A stretch of DNA of 64,000 nt from Candidatus Melainabacteria bacterium (GCA_016212515.1 JACRFZ010000096.1:124001-188000), one strand, 5' to 3'; shown: positions 28,533 to 37,701, counted from the first letter of the stretch. Made by a program: numbers and translations. Notes: generated by a model from the letters alone, not told the origin.

Positions 28533-29159
28533 TTTCTATATCTCCTTGCCCCGGGGCTGTATCAGGAGCAAGATATTATCATGTCTGTATCTACTGTATC
28601 TGCCCCGGGCCCCATGAGTGGTAGAGCGTCCCCTTGCACGGGCGCCAATCCGGTCTACTAGTTCTTGTTGTATATGGCTTTGGCTCTGGACTTTATGTCT
28701 ATCTGAGATCTTTTTGAGATCCGCTGCGATTTGGAAATTTTATTTTCAAGCCTCTATGGTTCCGCTATCCAACCTGGTATCACAAGTGTAGCGGTTGTAT
28801 ATCCGCTTGAACTTTTGGCTAAATGCTGATCCTCATGGCTACTAGCTTGGACCCCCTTTATTTGTGGCGAATGAGCGATCTCCTCCTGACCTTTTGGGGT
28901 AGCTTGCGTAGCATTTTTGTTAGTGTTACCTTGCTACACATCGCGAATCGAATCAAGGAGAAATTTCGCTTTATTAGCTGAATGCCCTGAAATTAAAGGG
29001 ATCTGCTCGAGTCTCCATAGCTTCGGTTCACTTATAACCAGTTTTGATCGCCTCACTGACTTCCTCTGCACCCTTGTCTCAATTTGAGACCGGTAATTCG
29101 GAAGAGAGATGAGGGAGAGATTTTGCTGGCCTTTTAAGTGATTCCGAATCAATCATCGA
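28533..29159. other. Long leader before the cobalamin riboswitch
   Basis: About 630 bases lie between divergent osmC and the nrdA riboswitch. The stretch is AT-rich for this window. It contains a direct repeat TGAGATC-TTTT-TGAGATC near 28702-28720 and GTTGTATAT twice (28667 and 28794). A 52-codon frame at 28823-28981 (starting MLILMATSLDPLYLW) has no ribosome binding site and is not accepted. No clear sigma-70 promoter, NrdR box pair or RNA motif could be confirmed. The nrd transcription start must lie within it or just upstream of 29160. Confidence 0.45.
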
Positions 29160-29275
29160 GCGATCTGGTGGGGGAAGAATGGTGCAAGTCCATCGCTGTC
29201 CCGCAACTGTAATAGAGAGTACGGAAGACCAATAAAAACCATCACTCTTTCAGCCAGACTACCCACCAGGGCATT
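29160..29275 (+). promoter_or_regulatory. Cobalamin (B12) riboswitch aptamer
   Basis: The aptamer core GGTGCAAGTCC (29181-29191) is followed by GCTGTCCCGCAACTGTAA (29195-29212), both diagnostic of cobalamin riboswitches. The B12 box appears as CAGCCAGACTACCCACC at 29251-29267. A closing stem P1 is formed by CTGGTGGG (29165-29172) and CCCACCAG (29262-29269). It lies about 140 bases before nrdA on the same strand and is followed by a terminator hairpin, so adenosylcobalamin is expected to shut off nrdAB transcription. Confidence 0.92.
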
Positions 29276-29286
29276 GATAGACATAA

Positions 29287-29376
29287 CCTCTTCGAGGGTA
29301 AGAGGCGGTCTCAAGCAAAGGTTTCTTTGTCTTTTGACGCCCTCTTGGTCTCAATCCACTAAGGGGGTTTTGTTTT
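29287..29376 (+). terminator. Riboswitch expression platform: terminator with alternative antiterminator
   Basis: CCTCTT (29341-29346) can pair with AAGGGG (29361-29366), followed by a T-rich tract TTTTGTTTT (29368-29376), giving an intrinsic terminator. Upstream, AAGAGG (29300-29305) can instead pair with the same CCTCTT, forming an antiterminator, or with another CCTCTT at 29287-29292. These mutually exclusive pairings are the arrangement expected for B12-controlled transcription termination. The pairings are read by eye. Confidence 0.7.
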
Positions 29377-29409
29377 GCATCCACAACGTATTATCCCAGG
29401 AGATAGAAA

Positions 29410-32229
29410 ATGACCCAGGTGCTAACTGCAGTCCACCACGCCGACCCCGCTGGCTTTGGACTGAGCGATGAGCGAATCGGACAATTTGCACTATATAAGG
29501 TGTTGAGACGTAACGGCAATGTCGTTGAATTCGATCCGTCCAAAATAGCCGTGGCTATGACCAAGGCCTTCCTCGCCGTGGAAGGCACCCATGGTCGTGA
29601 AAGCTCCCGCGTGCGCGACCTGGTCAACAAACTCACCGGGCAAGTTGTTGAAACATTGATGCGTCGATTGCCGGAAGGCGGCGTGCTGCACATTGAGCAC
29701 ATTCAAGACCAGGTCGAACTGGCTATGATGAGAGCCGGCGAACAAGAAGTTGCCCGCGGCTACGTGCTTTATCGCGAAGCGCGCGCCAAAGACCGGGCTG
29801 CCCGTGGTGCGGAAGTGCCGCAACCGGTGCAAGCCGGTCCTAATGTCAAACGCACCGACGGCACCGTGGTGCCGCTCTCCCAGTTGGGTTTGAATGCCAT
29901 TGTCAAAGATGCCTGCGCCGGTCTTGGTGCCGTAGTAGAGCCGGAGCGCATCTACACTGCCACCATTGAAAGCCTTTATGAAGGTGTGCAGGAAACCGAA
30001 GTGGTGCGCTCGGCCATCATGAGTGCCCGGGCTCTCATCGAGACCGATCCTGCCTACAGCTTTGCCACTGCCAGATTGCTCTTGCACCAGATGAGACTGG
30101 AAGTTCTCGGTGAAGGTGTCAGTCAGGAAGGCATGAAAGAGCGCTATGCGACTTATTTTCCCGAGTATATAGCCAAGGGCATCAAGGTCGGTTTGCTTGA
30201 CCCGCGCCTGGCTACTTTTGACCTCGAGAAGATCAGCAACGCCCTCACCGCTGAGCGCGATCTCAAGTTTCAGTATCTGGGTTTACAGACTCTCTATGAC
30301 AGGTATCTCTTGCACCAGGAAGGTATTATCTTCGAATTGCCGCAAGCATTCTGGATGCGTGTAGCCATGGGACTTTCCATCAATGAGATCGATAGAGAGA
30401 CCCGTGCTATCGAATTCTATAATTTGCTTTCCAACTTTGATTTCGTTTCCTCTACCCCCACACTCTTCAATTCCGGTACTCACAGACCGCAACTTTCTTC
30501 CTGCTTCCTCACCACAGTAGATGACGACCTCTCTTCCATCTACGAAGCCGTGAGAGAGAACGCCTTGCTTTCCAAGTTCAGCGGCGGCCTCGGCAATGAC
30601 TGGACACCGGTTCGCGCACTCGGTGCTCATATTTCCGGCACCAATGGTAAGAGCCAGGGTGTGGTTCCCTTCCTCAAGGTGGTGAACGATACCGCCGTCG
30701 CCGTCAACCAGGGCGGCAAGCGCAAAGGCGCAGTCTGCTGCTACCTTGAAACCTGGCACATGGACATCGAGGAATTCCTCGAGCTGCGCAAGAATACCGG
30801 TGACGATCGCCGCCGTACCCATGATATGAATACGGCCAACTGGATTCCCGATCTGTTCATGGAAAGGGTGCTTGAGAACGCCCAATGGACGCTTTTCAGC
30901 CCCGATGAAGTACCGGAACTGCACAACCTTTTCGGCAAGAAATTCAAAGAAGCCTACGAGCGTTACGAGCGCCTCGCCGATGAAGGGCAGATCAAGCTCT
31001 TCAAGCGGGTGCCGGCCGTCAACATCTGGCGCAAGATGCTGACCATGCTCTTCGAAACCGGCCATCCCTGGATGACTTTCAAAGACCCCTGCAATCTGCG
31101 CAGCCCTCAGCAGCACGTGGGTGTGGTGCACTCTTCCAATCTCTGTACCGAGATTACCTTGAACACTTCCGAGAGTGAAACTGCCGTTTGCAATCTGGGA
31201 AGCATCAACCTTGTTGCCCACGTCAAAGACGGCAAGCTCGATCTGGAAAAACTGGCTGCCACTTGCCGCGTGGCTATGCGTATGCTTGATAACGTTATAG
31301 ATATCAATTATTACAGCGTGCCTAAGGCCAGAAATTCCAACTTGCGTCACCGCCCTGTGGGGCTTGGTGTCATGGGCTTCCAGGATGCGCTTTTGACCCT
31401 GCGCCTGCCCTATGCTTCTGAGGCTGCCGTGGAGTTTGCCGATTACTGCCAGGAAGCCGTGAGCTACTATGCCATTTTGGCTAGCTCGGAACTGGCTAAG
31501 GAGCGTGGTGCTTACAACACCTTCAAAGGCTCCCTCTGGGACAAAGGTATTCTGCCCCAGGACTCCCTCAAGCTTCTCTCCGAAGCTCGTGGAGGCAAGC
31601 TCGATATAGATACTTCCAGCCGTCTGGATTGGACACCGGTACGGGAGCACATTGCCCGCCACGGCATGCGGAACATCATCTTTCTGGACATTGCTCCTAC
31701 TGCCACCATATGTAATATCATCGGCGTCAGCGAATCCATCGAACCTACCTTCCAGAACCTCTACGTCAAATCCAATCTTTCCGGCGAGTTCACCGTCGTC
31801 AACACCTATCTGGTTGAAGACTTGAAGCGGCTTGGACTATGGGATGAAGTCATGGTGCACGACCTCAAATACTTCGACGGATCACTTCGACCCATCGACA
31901 GAATTCCTGATGAAGTGAAGGCTCTTTACGCCACTGCTTTTGAAGTCGAGCCGCGCTGGCTGGTGGAAGCGGCTTCCAGAAGGCAGAAGTGGATTGACCA
32001 GGCCCAGAGCTTGAACCTCTACATGGCTGAGCCCAGTGGTCGCAAACTGGACGAGACCTACAAACTTGCCTGGACCAAAGCACTGAAGACCACCTATTAC
32101 CTGCGCACCGCCTCTGCCACTGCACCGGAGAAATCCACCACTCAGATTGGCGTGCTCAACAAGGTGCCCATGGCCGGTGCTCCTAAAGCTTGTTCCATCA
32201 CCGACCCCGATTGTGAAGCCTGTCAATAA
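29410..32229 (+). CDS. nrdA: Class Ia ribonucleotide reductase large subunit
   Basis: The alpha subunit reduces ribonucleoside diphosphates to deoxyribonucleotides. It has two N-terminal ATP-cone regulatory domains (about 18-115 and 150-245), where most members have one. The catalytic barrel holds Cys365 in SSCFLTT and Cys594 in AVCNLGS (redox pair) and Cys579 in SSNLCTEI (thiyl radical position). The C-terminal CEAC (Cys935, Cys938) is the shuttle pair re-reduced by thioredoxin or glutaredoxin. At 939 residues it is long because of the second cone. ATG 29410 has GGAGA upstream. Expression is likely controlled by the upstream B12 riboswitch. nrdB follows after 27 bases. Confidence 0.97.
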   Translation: MTQVLTAVHHADPAGFGLSDERIGQFALYKVLRRNGNVVEFDPSKIAVAMTKAFLAVEGTHGRESSRVRDLVNKLTGQVVETLMRRLPEGGVLHIEHIQDQVELAMMRAGEQEVARGYVLYREARAKDRAARGAEVPQPVQAGPNVKRTDGTVVPLSQLGLNAIVKDACAGLGAVVEPERIYTATIESLYEGVQETEVVRSAIMSARALIETDPAYSFATARLLLHQMRLEVLGEGVSQEGMKERYATYFPEYIAKGIKVGLLDPRLATFDLEKISNALTAERDLKFQYLGLQTLYDRYLLHQEGIIFELPQAFWMRVAMGLSINEIDRETRAIEFYNLLSNFDFVSSTPTLFNSGTHRPQLSSCFLTTVDDDLSSIYEAVRENALLSKFSGGLGNDWTPVRALGAHISGTNGKSQGVVPFLKVVNDTAVAVNQGGKRKGAVCCYLETWHMDIEEFLELRKNTGDDRRRTHDMNTANWIPDLFMERVLENAQWTLFSPDEVPELHNLFGKKFKEAYERYERLADEGQIKLFKRVPAVNIWRKMLTMLFETGHPWMTFKDPCNLRSPQQHVGVVHSSNLCTEITLNTSESETAVCNLGSINLVAHVKDGKLDLEKLAATCRVAMRMLDNVIDINYYSVPKARNSNLRHRPVGLGVMGFQDALLTLRLPYASEAAVEFADYCQEAVSYYAILASSELAKERGAYNTFKGSLWDKGILPQDSLKLLSEARGGKLDIDTSSRLDWTPVREHIARHGMRNIIFLDIAPTATICNIIGVSESIEPTFQNLYVKSNLSGEFTVVNTYLVEDLKRLGLWDEVMVHDLKYFDGSLRPIDRIPDEVKALYATAFEVEPRWLVEAASRRQKWIDQAQSLNLYMAEPSGRKLDETYKLAWTKALKTTYYLRTASATAPEKSTTQIGVLNKVPMAGAPKACSITDPDCEACQ

Positions 32230-32256
32230 CCCCCAGAACTAGAAAAGGAAATCCAC

Positions 32257-33456
32257 ATGCTTAGTTTTGACGACGTTCCTCTAAGTGGCGCCACTACTGC
32301 CAAGAACCCCGGTTCTCCGGCAGCGGCGGCAAGCACTGCCGACAAAGGGCTTGATTTTAGCCCGGGGCAAGTCGAGATGAATGTGACCATGGCGCCCGGC
32401 GCCGGTGTCACTGGTCTTGAACAGATTGCCATGAGCGCCCATCGTATTACCGTAGACGAGAAGCGCATTATCAACTGCCGTGCCGACCTCAACCAACTGG
32501 TTCCTTTCAAGTATGAATGGGCCTGGGAAAAGTACCTGGATGCCTGTGCCAATCACTGGATGCCGCAAGAAATCAGCATGAGCCGCGATATCGCGCTCTG
32601 GAAAGACCCTAACGGTTTATCAGAAGACGAGCGCCAGATCATCAAGCGCAACCTGGGCTTTTTCTCCACCGCTGACTCGCTCGTGGCTAATAACCTGGTG
32701 CTGGCCATTTATCGCCACATCACCAACCCCGAGTGCCGTCAGTACCTCCTGCGTCAGGCCTTTGAAGAGGCGCTTCACACCCATGCCTATCAGTATGTGG
32801 TGGAAAGCCTGGGCATTGATGAAGGCGAGATCTTCAACATGTATAGAGAAATTCCCTCGATTCATGAGAAAGACGTCTTCCAGTTGCAGTTCACCCAGGA
32901 ACTTGCCGACCCTAATTTCCACACCGGCACACCGGCCACCGATCAGCGCTTCCTGCGCAACCTGATTGGCTATTACATCATCATGGAAGGCATCTTCTTC
33001 TATGTGGGCTTTGTGCAGATGCTCAGTTTCGGTCGTCAGAACAAGATGACCGGTGCATCCGAGCAGTTCCAATACATCATGCGCGATGAGTCGATGCACT
33101 TGAACTATGGCATCGACGTCATCAACCAGGTGAAGATCGAGAATCCGCACCTGTGGACGCCGGAATTCCAGGAAGAAATTCAGACCTTGATTCGTCAGGG
33201 TGTGGAATTGGAGTATGCCTATGCCGTTGATACCATGCCCCGTGGCGTGCTTGGTCTCAATGCCCAGATGTTCTCCGAATACCTGCGCTTCATCGCCAAC
33301 CGTCGCTGTCGCCAGATTGGACTACCGGAGCAGTATCCCGGCGCCAAGAACCCCTTCCCCTGGATGAGCGAAATGATTGATCTCAAGAAAGAAAAGAATT
33401 TCTTTGAGACAAGAGTGATCGACTACCAGACCGGCGGCGCCTTGAGCTGGGACTAG
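32257..33456 (+). CDS. nrdB: Class Ia ribonucleotide reductase radical-generating small subunit
   Basis: The beta subunit carries the diiron centre and tyrosyl radical for NrdA. The ferritin-like core shows [11 protein letters not shown], with Glu171 and His174 as iron ligands and Tyr178 four residues after the His, the position of the radical Tyr. [10 protein letters not shown] and [10 protein letters not shown] supply the later Glu and Glu/His ligands. The first 60 residues are an Ala/Gly-rich extension not found in E. coli NrdB. Tyr is present rather than Phe, so this is class Ia/Ib-like and not class Ic. AAGGAAA precedes ATG 32257. A strong terminator follows. Confidence 0.96.
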   Translation: MLSFDDVPLSGATTAKNPGSPAAAASTADKGLDFSPGQVEMNVTMAPGAGVTGLEQIAMSAHRITVDEKRIINCRADLNQLVPFKYEWAWEKYLDACANHWMPQEISMSRDIALWKDPNGLSEDERQIIKRNLGFFSTADSLVANNLVLAIYRHITNPECRQYLLRQAFEEALHTHAYQYVVESLGIDEGEIFNMYREIPSIHEKDVFQLQFTQELADPNFHTGTPATDQRFLRNLIGYYIIMEGIFFYVGFVQMLSFGRQNKMTGASEQFQYIMRDESMHLNYGIDVINQVKIENPHLWTPEFQEEIQTLIRQGVELEYAYAVDTMPRGVLGLNAQMFSEYLRFIANRRCRQIGLPEQYPGAKNPFPWMSEMIDLKKEKNFFETRVIDYQTGGALSWD

Positions 33457-33472
33457 AAATTAGTTAGCGCAG

Positions 33473-33507
33473 AAAGAACCCCGGAATTCCGGGGTTCTTT
33501 TCTTTTG
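33473..33507 (+). terminator. Rho-independent terminator after nrdB
   Basis: A perfect 28-base palindrome spans 33473-33500 (arms AAAGAACCCCGG, centre AATT) and is followed by TCTTTT. It sits 17 bases after the nrdB stop and, being symmetric, could also stop transcripts from the opposing gene that ends at 33572. Confidence 0.92.
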
Positions 33508-33571
33508 GGTCTGCAAGACAGTTACTTTGGGTTCTTGCCGGTGCCTGGCCTGGAGATTTGAAGTTTGATAT

Positions 33572-34936
33572 TCACGATACGAAGCAATTACCGAAGCTTA
33601 CGAGATGAGCCGGCGAGCCTTTGAGTTTGATTTTGCCGGTCAGTAGAGCTGTAATTAGATAGTTGCGGTTTGTGAGAAATTTGATCCAGGTGCGGCTGTC
33701 TGCCTTGATTGATAGGTCGGCGTCGCCTTCTATGCCAGGCAGCACTTTGACTCTTCCGTCCTTGATTATGACGGTGGCTTCCGCTGATTCTTGTCCATAG
33801 AATGTGAAGTGGTAACGCTTGTTGAGATTAGCGGCTTTACCCGGCTGAAATATTATTGGCATACCTCGCAGGAAGCCGGAGATGGTCGTGACATTCAAAC
33901 CGCTTTTTACGTGCTGGATTTTCTTGTGAGGAAAGCGCTTTGCCACATACTCTTCCGCGTCTGATTTTGGCACCACGTAGACCGTCTCTTCTTTCCTTTG
34001 TAAGGGTCTGACGATTTCCTCCAGGAAGTCTGCCTTGGCTGAAAGGTATTGACCGATTATGTCGTCTCCGGCGGGACAGACTGCCAGACAGTAAGCCGCC
34101 TTGTAATTGGCACCGAAGGATAGGCTTTGCCAGAAAGAGGCTATCTGGTTGAGACCGACTTTCTTGTTCAAGTCTTCGGCATTCTTACTGTCTGCAATTT
34201 GCCCGACAAAGTCACTGAAGCCGCCCATGAATTCTCTGTAGTTATGGGTGTAACAGGCGGAGAAATTGAAATAGCCGTCGGCATGTATGGCGCCGACTGG
34301 GCATGCCGCTACGCAGAGTTTGCAACTGAGGCATGGATTGTAGTCGAGGGGCTCATTGTAGGCGGAGATTTCGGCATCCAAAAGAATTGTGCCAAGGATT
34401 ATAAAGCTGCCGAATTTAGGATGGATTACATTTCTGTGTATGCCCATTTTGCCCATACCGGCTGCCACCGCCACTGGTTTGTGGGCGACCAGCCAGATTT
34501 GCTTATCCGGATAGCCTTCCATCTCCATGGGAAAGCCGCTCGCTGGGTTTATGGCTCTTACGCCTTGTTTTGCCAGTGTCGCAACAATCTTTCTGGCAAC
34601 GTGATTGGTTTCATCGGTGGTGCTGTGAAATTCCAGGTTGGCTGCAGAGCGAGCCGGATTGCGCACATTTTCAGTATTCATGCGACAGACGAAACTAATC
34701 AGCGATTTTGTTCTCGGAAAGGCCTGTAGTATTTTTTGCCGCTCGCCATCAAGGTGCGGGCTTTCTATAGAAGCAAAGCCGGCATCACTGGCGCCGGCTT
34801 CCAGGCAGAGCCGAAGCAGGCTATCTGCTTGCAAACATGTTTTGGATGGTCCCTCTACCTTCAGGCCTGTGGCTAGATAGCGCTGAATCGATGGGTGTAG
34901 GGAGTGCTTCGTTGCTTTCGTGAGAGTGTCGGTCAT
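33572..34936 (-). CDS. Ferredoxin-type 4Fe-4S reductase-like protein fused to SCP2 domain
   Basis: The 454-residue cytosolic protein has an N-terminal region resembling epoxyqueuosine-reductase/reductive-dehalogenase-type proteins (AAGMGKMGIHRNVIHPKFGSF, ILLDAEISA). A cluster motif CLSCKLCVAACPVGAI follows, then a second Cys set YCLAVCPAGD. The C-terminal 110 residues (from about 345) form an SCP2 sterol-carrier-like domain (FYGQESAEATVIIKDG, ADLSIKADSRTWIKFL, TGKIKLKGSPAHL). The combination suggests an electron-transfer step on a lipid-like ligand, which is inference. AGAGG lies upstream of ATG 34936. The neighbours give no further hint. Confidence 0.82.
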   Translation of the reverse strand: MTDTLTKATKHSLHPSIQRYLATGLKVEGPSKTCLQADSLLRLCLEAGASDAGFASIESPHLDGERQKILQAFPRTKSLISFVCRMNTENVRNPARSAANLEFHSTTDETNHVARKIVATLAKQGVRAINPASGFPMEMEGYPDKQIWLVAHKPVAVAAGMGKMGIHRNVIHPKFGSFIILGTILLDAEISAYNEPLDYNPCLSCKLCVAACPVGAIHADGYFNFSACYTHNYREFMGGFSDFVGQIADSKNAEDLNKKVGLNQIASFWQSLSFGANYKAAYCLAVCPAGDDIIGQYLSAKADFLEEIVRPLQRKEETVYVVPKSDAEEYVAKRFPHKKIQHVKSGLNVTTISGFLRGMPIIFQPGKAANLNKRYHFTFYGQESAEATVIIKDGRVKVLPGIEGDADLSIKADSRTWIKFLTNRNYLITALLTGKIKLKGSPAHLVSFGNCFVS

Positions 34937-35024
34937 GGTCTAACCTCTTTAGACGCGCGATGGAATGCCGGGCGCCAGCCTGAATGGCTGCGGCGCCGGA
35001 TTTACTCTGGCACTTGTTCTCGTC

Positions 35025-35600
35025 TCAGAGTTTGTAGAGTTTTCTGAGGGTTTCTGCGGCAACAAGCAGGGGCTGGTTGCTGCCTGTGATCTGGCTGAGC
35101 ATAAGCGCTCCTTCCAGGGTGGAAACTATGAAGAGAGCTGTGTTCTCCGGCGTATCCGCCAGTTCATCTGGTGAAAATTCCACCAGTACTTCTCGCACAA
35201 TCTTGACGAAACGCTGGAAGGCCTCAGCGCAAGCGGACTTCAAGACGGGATAGCCGCAGTCGCTTTCTATGGCTGCATTCATCAAGGGGCAGCCGCCGGC
35301 AAAAAGGGGATTGCCATAACCGCCCGAGGTAAAGTGATTGATTAGAACCAGCAGTTTCTCTTGTTTGTTTGGTGCCTTTTCGATTCTTTCTTTGATCTCT
35401 TTAGAGATTGTCTCTACGGCGTAATTGAAAGCTTCGCTTGTTAGCGCCTCTTTCGATTGGAAGTGATTGTAGATACCTCCCTTGGTAAGACCGGTGGCTG
35501 ACATCAGGTCGGTCATGGAAGCGGCGGCGTAGCCCTTTTCGTTAAAAGTGAGAAAGGCCTCTCTCAAGATGCTCTCTCTGGTTTTTTGACCTTTATACAT
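35025..35600 (-). CDS. TetR/AcrR-family transcriptional regulator
   Basis: This 191-residue repressor has the TetR helix-turn-helix at about 20-50 (YAAASMTDLMSATGLTKGGI, then YNHFQSKEAL). The ligand-binding part contains GGCPLMNAAIESDCGYPVL with two cysteines, the type found in regulators of electrophile or solvent detoxification. ATG 35600 has AGGA five to seven bases upstream. Its own promoter (35644-35673) contains two AGACCG-type palindromes, so it probably represses itself. A matching promoter-operator precedes the old-yellow-enzyme operon at 41033-41061, suggesting a common regulon. Confidence 0.95.
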   Translation of the reverse strand: MYKGQKTRESILREAFLTFNEKGYAAASMTDLMSATGLTKGGIYNHFQSKEALTSEAFNYAVETISKEIKERIEKAPNKQEKLLVLINHFTSGGYGNPLFAGGCPLMNAAIESDCGYPVLKSACAEAFQRFVKIVREVLVEFSPDELADTPENTALFIVSTLEGALMLSQITGSNQPLLVAAETLRKLYKL

Positions 35601-35627
35601 AATGATCCTGATGAAGAGAAAAAAAAC

Positions 35628-35673
35628 AGACCGTTCGGTATTTAATATAAGACCGATCGGTCTGTTTTGTCAA
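35628..35673 (-). promoter_or_regulatory. tetR promoter with two operator palindromes
   Basis: Read on the minus strand, the -35 box TTGACA (35668-35673) and -10 box TATATT (35644-35649) are 18 bases apart. The palindrome AGACCGATCGGTCT (35650-35663) fills the spacer, and a second related site AGACCGTTCGGTAT begins at 35628. A repressor bound in the spacer would block RNA polymerase, consistent with autoregulation of the TetR gene starting at 35600. Confidence 0.85.
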
Positions 35674-35764
35674 CAGGTACCGTTGTGTCGGCGGTGCCGC
35701 AGATCATTGCCTCTATTGTGGCTAATGCCCGCCATTTGGTACTATTGCCCTGTAACTTTTATCT

Positions 35765-36448
35765 ATGGTTGCCATGGCAAAAATTCTCCTTGTGGACGAC
35801 GATACTGAACTCACCTCGGTGCTTGGCGAGTGGTTGGAGAGCGAGGGGTATATTGTCGAATCGGCGGAAAACGGGGAAGAAGCCCTGTCGCGCCTGTCCC
35901 ACTATGAATATGACGTGGTTGTCATGGATGTGGGGCTGCCTGATATGGAAGGTTTCAAGGTTTGCAGCACCTATCGCAGCCGGGGCGGTACTTTGCCCGT
36001 GATCATGCTCACCGGTCGCGGTCAGATCTCTGATAAGACTCAGGGCTTCGAGTCAGGCGCCGATGATTATTTGACCAAGCCCTTCCATCCTGTGGAATTG
36101 GGGGCCAGGCTGCGGGCGCTTTTGCGCCGACCGCCGCAGATTTTAAGCGAAGTGCTGACGGCCGGACACATCAGTGTGGACGGCAATTCCCGCCGGGTCT
36201 TGAAAAGCGGAGCGGAAATCAAACTTTTGCCCCAGGAGTTCAACCTGCTGCTCTTCTTTATGCGCAATCCCAATAAGGTGTTCAGCTCCGAGGAAATTCT
36301 CGATAAGGTATGGTCGAACGAGAAGGACACGGCACCAGATACAGTGCGGGTTCATATCAATAAGTTGCGCAAGAAAATTGATGAAGAAGGGAAGACTTCG
36401 GTTTTGCGCACCGTGCACGGTAGCGGATACATTTTAGACAAGCACTAG
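35765..36448 (+). CDS. OmpR/PhoB-family response regulator
   Basis: The 227-residue regulator has a receiver domain (about 5-120) with acidic DDD, phospho-acceptor Asp in VVVMDVGLPD, Thr in MLTGRG and Lys in TKPFHP. A winged-helix DNA-binding domain (about 130-225) contains LLPQEFNLLLFFMRNPNKVFS and VRVHINKLRKKID, ending in LRTVHGSGYIL. Either ATG 35765 or ATG 35774 could be the start; neither has a good ribosome binding site, and the receiver begins right after the second. No histidine kinase lies beside it, so it is an orphan regulator. Its 3' end overlaps the convergent GT87-like gene by four bases. Confidence 0.95.
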   Translation: MVAMAKILLVDDDTELTSVLGEWLESEGYIVESAENGEEALSRLSHYEYDVVVMDVGLPDMEGFKVCSTYRSRGGTLPVIMLTGRGQISDKTQGFESGADDYLTKPFHPVELGARLRALLRRPPQILSEVLTAGHISVDGNSRRVLKSGAEIKLLPQEFNLLLFFMRNPNKVFSSEEILDKVWSNEKDTAPDTVRVHINKLRKKIDEEGKTSVLRTVHGSGYILDKH

Positions 36449-37701
36449 GCTTCCGGTTTCGGTGCCTTTTCTTGCGGTCTGTTTTCTTCTTTGAAGACGG
36501 CTAATATGCCAAGCAGAATTAAGAGGTTTAGAACGGCGAACGGATAGCCGATCATGTTGCCGCCTTCACTTATACCAACGAAGAAATACCAGCTTGCCAG
36601 AGGGTAGAGCATCAAGCTTGTGCAGAGAAGCTTTTTAGCGCGGCTCAGTGAGGAGAAGCCGAAGAGCCCGTTTACAGGCACCAGCATTATGGCCACGAGA
36701 CCCATCATGACTGCGTCATAGACATGAGCATGGGGTGAAAAAATAAGACCGGCCGTAATTGTGAAGGAAGCAGCCAGGGGCCAGAGCTGTTGGTTCTTCA
36801 TGGTGCGGCGCCAGAGGTAGTAGGCCAGGGCCAGAGAAAGCGTAAAGAGAGCCCAGGACAGGAGCATGGTGGCTTGATGGGGCAGCACTCTTTCGATTAT
36901 TGCCCGCAGGCAGATCATGCGCGGCACCACCCGGCTTTGATCGTGTTCGTATTTGGCAATCAGAGCCGGAAAGTGAATTGTGTTATCGAGACCGACGGTG
37001 AAAACAGAAAGAGCCAGCAAGCCCAGTTCGAAAACAGCACCCCAGGCTAGCAGTTTGAAACGGCGCCCGGCCAGAGCCGGAACCAGAAGGGGAATGGCAA
37101 ATTGGGGTTTAAAGGAGGCTAGCGCCATACCGGCACCGGCCAGGGCATCTTTCTTATGTAAGAGTCCGAAGAAAAAGAGGCTCAGAAAAAAGAATTGATA
37201 GAAACAGGCGTGACCGATGAAGAGGGTAAACCAGGAAGGTTGGGCCATTAAAATGGCGATGAGGAAGCCCAGGCAGGCAAGCGGCGTGGCTTCCTTCCAG
37301 GCGCGGAGGAGAAGCAGAGAGCCACCGGCCATACATATAGTAGAAAGTAAGATCCAGACCAGGAAAGAGGTGTCTACGGGTAACAGGGCCCAGGGCGCCA
37401 TCAGCACTATGAAGAAGGGAACGGCCGGAATGATGCGGTCTTCCATGGGCACTGCCACCGGCATGGCTTTGTTTATGGCTGCCGGGTCGTAGATCCTGGT
37501 GCGGGTAGCAGGCTCTAGAACCAGTTTCCCGCAGGTATAAAACTGTACAAAGTCGCTCAAATAAAGTTGCTTGTTTCTGGTGCTAAAGGCCAGTTCGTTG
37601 GTCTGCGCACGCTTAACGAGTTCACCATAGGGCACCACCAGCACGGCGGCGATAATGGTGAAGTAGATGAGGGTGAGGAGTCTGGCTCGCAACAATTCCA
37701 T
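36445..37701 (-). CDS. GT87 / DUF2029-like polytopic membrane protein
   Basis: The 418-residue protein has about nine to eleven predicted membrane spans and the family pattern SDFVQFYTCGKLVLEP...IYDPAAINKAM near the N-terminus. This corresponds to the D-F-x-x-Y motif of polyprenol-phosphate-mannose-dependent GT-C mannosyltransferases (GT87/DUF2029). The C-terminal tail is Lys/Glu-rich and cytosolic. The segment FKPQFAIPLLVPALAGRR also fits. The sugar and acceptor are unknown. It overlaps the end of the response-regulator gene by four bases (convergent). Confidence 0.82.
   Translation of the reverse strand: MELLRARLLTLIYFTIIAAVLVVPYGELVKRAQTNELAFSTRNKQLYLSDFVQFYTCGKLVLEPATRTRIYDPAAINKAMPVAVPMEDRIIPAVPFFIVLMAPWALLPVDTSFLVWILLSTICMAGGSLLLLRAWKEATPLACLGFLIAILMAQPSWFTLFIGHACFYQFFFLSLFFFGLLHKKDALAGAGMALASFKPQFAIPLLVPALAGRRFKLLAWGAVFELGLLALSVFTVGLDNTIHFPALIAKYEHDQSRVVPRMICLRAIIERVLPHQATMLLSWALFTLSLALAYYLWRRTMKNQQLWPLAASFTITAGLIFSPHAHVYDAVMMGLVAIMLVPVNGLFGFSSLSRAKKLLCTSLMLYPLASWYFFVGISEGGNMIGYPFAVLNLLILLGILAVFKEENRPQEKAPKPEA

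Noticed and set aside
28667..28802. GTTGTATAT repeats as NrdR boxes
   Set aside because: They do not match the palindromic NrdR consensus and are 127 bases apart instead of about 15.
28823..28981. 52-codon frame with a hydrophobic stretch upstream of the riboswitch
   Set aside because: No ribosome binding site, no conserved motif, and it ends just before the nrd leader; may be chance.
30283..31662. 459-residue open frame antisense to nrdA
   Set aside because: It mirrors the codon bias of nrdA, has no domain or ribosome binding site, and the opposite strand is certain.
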